A DNA stretch of 64,000 nucleotides from Mycolicibacterium sediminis (GTDB lineage Bacteria > Actinomycetota > Actinomycetes > Mycobacteriales > Mycobacteriaceae): NCBI RefSeq assembly GCF_010731735.1, contig NZ_AP022588.1, forward strand, positions 3,410,001 to 3,474,000. The letters run 5' to 3'. The translations under genes and the position numbers were made by a program. Shown here in pieces: positions 55,786 to 64,000 of the stretch. A model generated the notes under the pieces. It saw nothing but the letters and a program-made list of their open reading frames with translations, was not told where the DNA came from and made no database searches. Position 1 is the first letter of the stretch. Each line of letters starts with the position of its first letter.

Positions 55786-56487
55786 TCAGAGCCGCCGCGT
55801 CAGCGCGTCGGCCGCGGCGAGCAGGTCGGCAGCCCAGCGAGCGCCCGGTCTGCGGCCCATCCGGTCGATGGGCCCCGACACCGAGACGGCGGCGATGACG
55901 GTGCCGCGCCCGTCGCGCACCGGTGCCGAGACACTCGCCACACCCGACTCTCGTTCCGCGGCGCTTTGGGCCCATCCGCGCTTGCGCACCTCGGCGAGCG
56001 TGCGGTCGGTGAACATGGCGTGGGGGAGCACGGTCTGCTGGGTGGCCGCATCGCTGTAGGCCAGCAGGACCTTCGCCCCCGAGCCCGCGGTCATCGGCAG
56101 CCGGGTGCCCACCGGCACCGTGTCGCGCAGCCCCGCATGCGGTTCGAGTGCTGCTACGCAGACCCGCGACGTCCCCTCGCGGCGGTAGAGCTGAACGCTC
56201 TCACCGGTGATCTCCCGCAGCCTGGGGAGGACCGCCGTGCCCGCGGCCAGCAGCGGATCGTTGACGTGGCCCGCCAACTCGGTGAGTGCGGGTCCGAGCC
56301 GCCACCGCCCCTCGGTGTCGCGGGACAGCAGGCGGTGGACTTCGAGACCGGCGGCGAGCCGATGGGCCGTTGCGCGCGGCAGGCCCGTCCGCTCGCAGAG
56401 TTCGGCGAGGCCGCACGGCGACTCGGCCACCGAGTGCAGCACCCCCACGGCTTTGTCGAGGACCCCGATGCCGCTATCCTGTCTCAC
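55786..56487 (-). CDS. IclR-family regulator of leucine biosynthesis (LtbR/NdgR-like)
   Basis: This 233-residue protein has an N-terminal winged helix (LAELCERTGLPRATAHRLAAGLE at about 26-48). The C-terminal IclR ligand domain includes AGSGAKVLLAY and VRDGRGTVIAAVSVSGP. Orthologues called LtbR, NdgR or AreB in other actinobacteria sit divergent from leuCD and control them. The GTG at 56487 is preceded on its strand by TAGTAT at -12 to -7, so the transcript is likely leaderless. It shares an 84-base control region with leuC, where three GAGATAC copies are found. Confidence 0.9.
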   Translation of the reverse strand: MRQDSGIGVLDKAVGVLHSVAESPCGLAELCERTGLPRATAHRLAAGLEVHRLLSRDTEGRWRLGPALTELAGHVNDPLLAAGTAVLPRLREITGESVQLYRREGTSRVCVAALEPHAGLRDTVPVGTRLPMTAGSGAKVLLAYSDAATQQTVLPHAMFTDRTLAEVRKRGWAQSAAERESGVASVSAPVRDGRGTVIAAVSVSGPIDRMGRRPGARWAADLLAAADALTRRL

Positions 56488-56490
56488 AGG

Positions 56491-56531
56491 GAGATACTAG
56501 CTTCCCGAATACTGAGATACCAGTGAGATAC
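56491..56531. promoter_or_regulatory. Triple GAGATAC repeat between iclR-type gene and leuC
   Basis: GAGATAC occurs at 56491-56497, 56514-56520 and 56525-56531. The last two are 11 bases apart, one helical turn, and the longer copies read GAGATACC. The first copy overlaps the likely -10 of the regulator gene. This is a good candidate for the binding site of the IclR-type protein. Inferred. Confidence 0.5.
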
Positions 56532-56571
56532 CCGCAGCGCCCTCTGCGGACCACTCGAAGGAACGAATGCC

Positions 56572-58026
<1,455 letters not shown>

Positions 58027-58035
58027 GAGTACCCC

Positions 58036-58629
58036 ATGGATGCGTTCCACACCCACACCGGCATCGGCGTTCCGCTGCGGCTGTCCAACGTCGACACCGA
58101 CCAGATCATCCCGGCCGTCTACCTCAAACGGGTCACCCGAACGGGTTTCGAGGACGGGCTGTTCGCCGCCTGGCGCAACGACCCGGCCTTCGTCCTGAAC
58201 CTGGCGCCGTTCGACCGGGGCTCGGTCCTGGTCGCCGGTCCCGACTTCGGGACCGGGTCGTCCCGCGAGCACGCCGTCTGGGCGCTCATGGACTTCGGCT
58301 TCCGCGTCGTGATCTCGTCGCGCTTCGCGGACATCTTCCGCGGCAACGCGGGCAAGGCGGGGCTTTTGGCCGCCGAAGTGAATCACGATGATGTGGAACT
58401 GCTGTGGAAGTTGATCGAGCAGAATCCCGGGCTGGAACTGACTGTGAACCTTCGGGATCGGACGATCGCCGCAGGAACGGTCATGGTGCCGTTCACGATT
58501 GACGACTACACCGCCTGGCGCCTCATCGAGGGCCTCGACGATATAGGCCTTACGCTGCGGAAACAGGACGAAATCACGGCGTTCGAGGCCTCCCGGCCGA
58601 GCTGGAAGCCGCGCACCCTGAACGCCTGA
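58036..58629 (+). CDS. leuD: 3-isopropylmalate dehydratase small subunit
   Basis: The 197-residue small subunit supplies the swivelling domain of the LeuCD enzyme. It has [22 protein letters not shown] near the start and the signature [10 protein letters not shown] at about residues 74-83, then [15 protein letters not shown]. An AGGAG site lies five bases before the ATG. It is co-transcribed with leuC. A GC-rich hairpin follows its stop. Confidence 0.96.
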   Translation: MDAFHTHTGIGVPLRLSNVDTDQIIPAVYLKRVTRTGFEDGLFAAWRNDPAFVLNLAPFDRGSVLVAGPDFGTGSSREHAVWALMDFGFRVVISSRFADIFRGNAGKAGLLAAEVNHDDVELLWKLIEQNPGLELTVNLRDRTIAAGTVMVPFTIDDYTAWRLIEGLDDIGLTLRKQDEITAFEASRPSWKPRTLNA

Positions 58630-58638
58630 CGCGGCGTC

Positions 58639-58663
58639 GGAGACCGGCCGAAATCGGCTCTCC
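58639..58663 (+). terminator. Hairpin after leuD
   Basis: GGAGA (58639-58643) pairs with TCTCC (58659-58663) and GCCGA (58647-58651) with TCGGC (58654-58658), leaving a three-base bulge. No T run follows, which is usual for mycobacterial terminators. It lies ten bases after the leuD stop, so a terminator role is plausible. Confidence 0.45.
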
Positions 58664-58832
58664 GCAACCAGTTCTAGGACTGGCGTACCACAGCCCATGT
58701 GGGGCAATCGGATTGCCGAATGAGGTCCCAGCAACGCCTGAAATTCGGCGTGGCTCTTGGATATCTGCAGCCCGAGGGTTTACCGTGGGCATTAGTCGGT
58801 CCAAGGCGGACCACTGGCTCCGGAGGTTTTGC

Positions 58833-59540
58833 ATGAACAAGGCAGAGCTCATCGATGTCCTCACGGACAAGTTGGGCACCGACCGCCGGCAGGCAACTGC
58901 CGCGGTAGAAAACGTCGTCGACACGATCGTCCGTGCCGTCCACAAGGGCGACAGCGTGACGATCACCGGGTTCGGCGTGTTCGAACAGCGCCGCCGTGCG
59001 GCGCGTGTCGCACGCAACCCGCGCACCGGTGAGACCGTCAAGGTCAAGCCGACGTCGGTCCCGGCATTCCGGCCCGGCGCACAGTTCAAGGCGGTTGTGT
59101 CTGGCGCACAGAAGCTCCCGTCGGATGGCCCCGCCGTGAAGCGTGGCGCCACCGCCGCGCCGGCACGCAAGACCGCGGTCAAGAAGGCCGCCGTCAAGAA
59201 GGCCGCTCCGGCCAAGAAGGCAGCGACGCCCGCCAAGAAGGCAGCGACGCCGGCCAAGAAGGCAGCGACGCCGGCCAAGAAGGCACCCGCCGCCAAGAAG
59301 GCTGCGACGCCGGCGAAGAAGGCTGCCACGCCTGCCAAGAAGGCTGCGACGCCCGCGAAGAAGGTGTCGACTCCGGCCAAGAAGGCACCCGCCGCCAAGA
59401 AGGCTGCGACCCCGGCGAAGAAGGCTGCCACGCCTGCCAAGAAGGCTGCTGCACCGGCCGCCAAGAAGGCCGCCACCAAGGCTCCGGCCAAGAAGGCACC
59501 GGCTGCCAAGAAGGCGCCGGCCAAGAAGGGCCGCCGCTAG
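58833..59540 (+). CDS. hupB: HU-like nucleoid protein with lysine-rich tail (HupB/MDP1)
   Basis: HupB binds and compacts DNA and is a mycobacterial histone-like protein. Residues 1-90 are an HU domain with [29 protein letters not shown] and [12 protein letters not shown]. Residues about 100-235 are a tail of Pro-Ala-Lys-Lys-Ala units, like eukaryotic histone H1. The ATG at 58833 has GGAGG six bases upstream, which rules out the longer open frame beginning at 58713. Its place between leuD and mutT1 is that of Rv2986c. Tail length varies between species. Confidence 0.96.
   Translation: MNKAELIDVLTDKLGTDRRQATAAVENVVDTIVRAVHKGDSVTITGFGVFEQRRRAARVARNPRTGETVKVKPTSVPAFRPGAQFKAVVSGAQKLPSDGPAVKRGATAAPARKTAVKKAAVKKAAPAKKAATPAKKAATPAKKAATPAKKAPAAKKAATPAKKAATPAKKAATPAKKVSTPAKKAPAAKKAATPAKKAATPAKKAAAPAAKKAATKAPAKKAPAAKKAPAKKGRR
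59176..59531 (+). repeat. Tandem repeats encoding the PAKKAAT tail of hupB
   Basis: Units of about 21 bases reading GCCAAGAAGGC with small changes recur about fifteen times and encode the Ala-Lys-Lys-rich tail. Several neighbouring units are almost identical at DNA level, so copy number can change by slippage or be collapsed in assembly. Confidence 0.85.
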
Positions 59541-59550
59541 ATCAGGAGTA

Positions 59551-59606
59551 CTGCCCCGAGTCGGGGCAGCGGACGCGCCGCGGATCATCCGATCCGGGGC
59601 GCGTTT
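59551..59606 (+). terminator. Double hairpin between hupB and mutT1
   Basis: CTGCCCCGA (59551-59559) and TCGGGGCAG (59561-59569) form a perfect nine-base inverted repeat. A second stem joins GCGCC (59575-59579) to GGCGC (59598-59602), with CGGAT/ATCCG inside, and is followed by GTTT. It lies between convergent genes and could end transcripts from both sides. Confidence 0.65.
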
Positions 59607-59626
59607 CCGTCTGTGGGGGGCGGCGG

Positions 59627-60559
59627 TCAGGCGAGGGCGAGCGGGCTGCCGATGTGGTCGGCGGCCACCAGCGCACCGTCGGCGACGGAGAGCACCCACG
59701 TGCTGCCCTTGCGGTTCCTGGACTTGTCGGGCTTCACGCCGTCGCGCTCGCACCACCAGGCGATGAGGTCGGGGATCACCTTGCCCTGCGTACAGATCAC
59801 GGGCGTGCCGTCGGCCCGGGCGATCTCGGCGAACCGAGCCCGGCCCGCATCGTGGTCGGCGGCGTACGCCTCCTCGGTCAGCGTCGGCTCGTCGACGACC
59901 GGTACCCCGAGCTCCTCGGCCAACGGCTCCAGGGTCTGATGGCAGCGGGCACGGGGCGCCGCGTACAGGTCCGTCGCGCCGAACGCCAGGAGCAGACCCA
60001 CCAGCGACTCGGCCTGTGCGCGCCCCTTCTTGTCGAGGGGCCGTGCGCGGTCGTCGCCCTTGTAACGGGACTTGCTGCCCGCGACCGCGTGTCGCACGAC
60101 CAGGACCGTCTTGGTGTCGACGTCGTGCTTGGCCGTGTTCTTGGCGAAGCGACGCAGCACCTTCCGGTCGGCCGCGTACTGGAGCCGCTTCATCGCGGCC
60201 GGGACCGGCAGCCACAGAAGTTCGTCGACCTCGGAGTTGGGGGCGAACTCCCCACCTATCGCCCGCGCCGACCAGTACCGCACCAGCTTGGTGCCGTTGG
60301 CGATCGGATAGGCGACCGACGGCAGACGCCTGCCCAGTTCGGCGGCGAAGCCGGTTTCCTCGTGTACCTCGCGAACCGCGGCAACGGGTTCGGTCTCACC
60401 GGGATCGAGCTTGCCCTTGGGCAGTGACCAGTCGTCGTAGCGTGGCCGATGCACGATCGCGACCTCGACCGCGTCGTCGTCCCCGGCGCGCCACAACACC
60501 GCACCCGCGGCGAGCACCGTCTTGGCCGCACCGCCGGTCGCCGGACCCTTCTTCGACAC
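59627..60559 (-). CDS. mutT1: MutT1-type Nudix hydrolase with histidine-phosphatase domain
   Basis: MutT1 removes oxidised guanine nucleotides and dinucleoside polyphosphates from the pool. The 310-residue protein has an N-terminal Nudix domain with the complete box [22 protein letters not shown] at about residues 49-70 (Gx5Ex7REUxEExGU). It also has a C-terminal histidine-phosphatase domain with the RHA motif in [11 protein letters not shown] near residue 156. This two-domain form is that of Rv2985. GTG start at 60559. It runs in the same direction as ppk, 57 bases downstream of it. Confidence 0.95.
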   Translation of the reverse strand: MSKKGPATGGAAKTVLAAGAVLWRAGDDDAVEVAIVHRPRYDDWSLPKGKLDPGETEPVAAVREVHEETGFAAELGRRLPSVAYPIANGTKLVRYWSARAIGGEFAPNSEVDELLWLPVPAAMKRLQYAADRKVLRRFAKNTAKHDVDTKTVLVVRHAVAGSKSRYKGDDRARPLDKKGRAQAESLVGLLLAFGATDLYAAPRARCHQTLEPLAEELGVPVVDEPTLTEEAYAADHDAGRARFAEIARADGTPVICTQGKVIPDLIAWWCERDGVKPDKSRNRKGSTWVLSVADGALVAADHIGSPLALA

Positions 60560-60616
60560 GTCAACTCCTGCAGGTCATCTTCGCCGCCCGTGTGGCCGCG
60601 TCGGACGGACGGTGTC

Positions 60617-62794
60617 CTACGGGTGCCGGTGGCGCTCCATCAGCGATACCTGGTGGTCGCGAACCGTTTCTCCCGCGTGCGGCAACGCCGTCCAACGACC
60701 GTCGGCGCTCAGCTCCCAGCACCTGGTGGCGGGATCGAGGGCCGACTCGAAGACGTCGTTGAGTTGGCTGGCCAACCGTCGATCCTTGACCTGTGCCATC
60801 ACCTCGACGCGGCGGTCGAGATTACGATGCATCATGTCGGCACTGCCGATCCAGACCTCGTCGATGGCGCGGAAGTGAATGATTCGCGAGTGTTCGAGGA
60901 AGCGGCCGAGAATCGAACGCACCACGATGTTCTCGCTGAAGCCCGGTGCTCCGGGTCGCAGCGCGCAGATCCCTCGCACCACCACCTCGACCGGCACGCC
61001 CGCCTGCGAGGCGCGATAGAGCGCGTCGATGACCTGCTCGTCGACCAGCGCGTTGGCCTTGACCCGGATCCGGGCGTCCGCGCCCTCGCGGTGGGCGGCG
61101 ACCTCGCGGTCGATCCGCTCCACGATGCCCCGGCGCACGCCGTGCGGCGCGACCAGCAGATTGCGGTAGGACACCTTGCGCGAGTAGCCCGTCAGCGAGT
61201 TGAACAGGTCGGTCAGGTCGGCGCCGATGTCCGGGGAGGCGGTCAACAGGCCCACGTCCTCGTACAGCCGTGACGTCTTCGGGTTGTAGTTGCCCGTCCC
61301 GATGTGGCAGTACCGCCGGATCGCCGAACCCTCTCGCCGCACCACCAGGCACGTCTTGCAGTGCGTCTTGAGCCCGATGAGGCCGTAGACCACGTGCACG
61401 CCCGCCTGTTCCAGCGCACGCGCCCATTTGATGTTGGCCTGCTCGTCGAAGCGGGCCTTGATCTCGACGAGGGCCACCACCTGCTTGCCCGCCTCGGCCG
61501 CGTCGATCAACGCGCTGACGATCGGCGAGTCACCCGAAGTGCGGTACAGGGTCTGCTTGATGGCGAGCACGTTCGGATCGGCGGCGGCCTGTTCGATGAA
61601 GCGCTGCACCGTCGTCGAGAACGAGTCGTAGGGGTGGTGCACCAGGACGTCGCCGTCGCGCAGCGTGGAGAAGATGCTCTTGGGCGTCTCGCGCTCGCCG
61701 AAGGCCGGTGGCGTGGCGGGCACGAACGGTGGGTCCTTCAGCTCCGGACGGTCGACGCCGTAGATCTGCCACAGCGACGACAGGTCGAGCAGGCCCGGCA
61801 CGTCGATGACGTCGCCGGGGTGGACGTCGAGCTCGCGCAGGAGCAGTTCGAGCATGTTCTCGGTCATGTCGCCGGCGATCTCGAGACGCACCGGCGAGCC
61901 GAACCGGCGTCGCGCCAACTCCCGCTCCAGGGCCTGCAGCAGATCCTCGTCGCGGTCTTCCTCGACCTCGAAGTCGGCGTTGCGGGTGATGCGGAAGGCG
62001 TGGTGTTCGACGATCTCCAGCCCCGGGAACAGGACCGTGAGGAAGGCGGAGATCAACTCCTCCATGGGGAGGAAGCGGGTCGCGCCGTCGTCGTCGCGGG
62101 GCGCCAGCTCGACGAAGCGGTCGACGTTGTCGGGCACCTTGATTCGGGCGAAGTGCTGCGTGCCGTCGTCGGGGAGCCGGATGGTGATCGCCAGGTTCAG
62201 GCTCAGCCCGCTCACGAAGGGGAACGGGTGGGCCGGATCGACGGCCAGTGGCGTGAGGACCGGGAACACCTGCTCGTGGAAGTAGGTGGAGAGCCGGTCG
62301 CGCTCGAGTTCGGAGAGTTCGCTCCACGTGACGATGACGATGCCCTGTTCGGCGAGGGCGGGGCGGACCAGTTCGCCGAAGACGGTGGCGTGCCGGGTCG
62401 CGATCTGCTGGGTGCGTTCGCCGATCCGGCGCAGCTGCTCGCGCGGCGACAGTCCGTCGGCGGAGCGCACCGACAACCCCATCTCGTCGCGTCGCTTCAG
62501 GCCGGCGACCCGGACCATGTAGAACTCGTCGAGGTTCGAGGCGAAGATCGCGAGGAATTTCGCGCGTTCGAGCAGCGGCAGCGAGGGATCGGCGGCGAGA
62601 GCCAGGACGCGGGCGTTGAAGTCGAGCCAGCTCAGCTCCCGGTTGAGGTACCTGTCGTCGGGCAGCGGCTCGGGCAGATCCGGGTCGGAGGACGTGGTGG
62701 TCGCGGGTGGAGACTCCGGCGCGGCGTTCGACGTCGTCCACTCGGCTTCGGTCGTTCGAGTCTCGGCTTCGGTCACCCGACGATCATCCCCCAT
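60617..62794 (-). CDS. ppk: Polyphosphate kinase 1
   Basis: Ppk1 makes polyphosphate from ATP at the inner membrane face. The 725-residue protein has [17 protein letters not shown] near residue 51, [20 protein letters not shown], the catalytic histidine region [11 protein letters not shown] near 467, and HIGTGNYN. A second conserved histidine lies in HSRIIHF. The first 45 residues are acidic and Thr-rich. The ATG at 62794 is used, but a GTG at 62776 with a better purine-rich site is possible. It lies between cofC and mutT1 as in M. tuberculosis (Rv2984). Confidence 0.96.
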   Translation of the reverse strand: MGDDRRVTEAETRTTEAEWTTSNAAPESPPATTTSSDPDLPEPLPDDRYLNRELSWLDFNARVLALAADPSLPLLERAKFLAIFASNLDEFYMVRVAGLKRRDEMGLSVRSADGLSPREQLRRIGERTQQIATRHATVFGELVRPALAEQGIVIVTWSELSELERDRLSTYFHEQVFPVLTPLAVDPAHPFPFVSGLSLNLAITIRLPDDGTQHFARIKVPDNVDRFVELAPRDDDGATRFLPMEELISAFLTVLFPGLEIVEHHAFRITRNADFEVEEDRDEDLLQALERELARRRFGSPVRLEIAGDMTENMLELLLRELDVHPGDVIDVPGLLDLSSLWQIYGVDRPELKDPPFVPATPPAFGERETPKSIFSTLRDGDVLVHHPYDSFSTTVQRFIEQAAADPNVLAIKQTLYRTSGDSPIVSALIDAAEAGKQVVALVEIKARFDEQANIKWARALEQAGVHVVYGLIGLKTHCKTCLVVRREGSAIRRYCHIGTGNYNPKTSRLYEDVGLLTASPDIGADLTDLFNSLTGYSRKVSYRNLLVAPHGVRRGIVERIDREVAAHREGADARIRVKANALVDEQVIDALYRASQAGVPVEVVVRGICALRPGAPGFSENIVVRSILGRFLEHSRIIHFRAIDEVWIGSADMMHRNLDRRVEVMAQVKDRRLASQLNDVFESALDPATRCWELSADGRWTALPHAGETVRDHQVSLMERHRHP

Positions 62795-62823
62795 CGCCGG
62801 ACCCGGGGGCTAGGTGGCCGAGG

Positions 62824-64000
<1,177 letters not shown>

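Noticed and set aside
59176..59531. Possible CRISPR-like or non-coding tandem array
   Set aside because: The short repeats are in frame and encode the known lysine-rich tail of a histone-like protein.

Overview
The window looks like chromosome from a mycobacterium, probably a pigmented Mycolicibacterium-type species. The base composition is GC-rich, and the flanking gene order matches what I recall of the M. tuberculosis Rv2997-Rv2982c region: Rv2997-like oxidoreductase, serA, leuB, an MFS transporter, a fumarylacetoacetate-hydrolase protein, gltX, tRNA-Gln and tRNA-Glu, IclR regulator, leuCD, hupB, mutT1, ppk, cofC/fbiD and gpsA. No database search was possible, so all comparisons with M. 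tuberculosis proteins are from memory.

Layout. (a) 1-2839, minus strand: carotenoid genes crtE-crtI-crtB, with crtB cut by the window edge. (b) 2966-7089: FAD oxidoreductase divergent from serA-leuB. (c) 7090-8503: small monooxygenase divergent from a marR/membrane-protein pair, with an operator-like repeat between them. (d) 8504-14091, plus strand: a possible structured leader RNA, a TcmP/LCM-type methyltransferase, then two tandem cytochrome P450 plus lipid O-methyltransferase cassettes. In the first cassette the two enzymes are fused in one frame. (e) 14105-17214, minus: Baeyer-Villiger monooxygenase, alpha/beta hydrolase and SDR, resembling the start of the mymA operon. (f) 17230-24434: two exported proteins with low-complexity tails (one a PE-PPE/Chp-type acyltransferase-like protein), a nitroreductase/DUF2505-like/flavodoxin trio, and a second LCM-type methyltransferase. 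(g) 24439-51736, minus: a PDIM-type lipid locus with tesA, a fadD26-like fatty acyl-AMP ligase, four modular polyketide synthases, drrABC and papA5. (h) 51757-64000: the conserved housekeeping block.

The main point of interest is region (d)-(g), about 44 kb lying between leuB and the Rv2994-like transporter, which I recall as neighbours in M. tuberculosis. It encodes a dimycocerosate-like pathway in short form. The modules resemble PpsA, PpsB, PpsD and PpsE. I find no PpsC-like module and no enoylreductase domain. The fatty acyl-AMP ligase would load a fatty acid on the N-terminal carrier domain of the PpsA-like enzyme. Four extensions, rather than five, would give a phthiocerol-like chain two carbons shorter, possibly with unreduced double bonds. 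The P450/methyltransferase cassettes, the monooxygenase/hydrolase/SDR cassette and the two LCM-type methyltransferases are plausible tailoring enzymes. PapA5 and perhaps the Chp-like protein would esterify the diol, and DrrABC would help export it. Mas, FadD28, MmpL7 and the phthiodiolone ketoreductase of the classical pathway are not in this window.

No transposase, integrase, CRISPR array or rRNA gene was seen. Genes in the lipid operon overlap by 1-8 bases from fadD26 through drrC, which suggests one long translationally coupled transcript.
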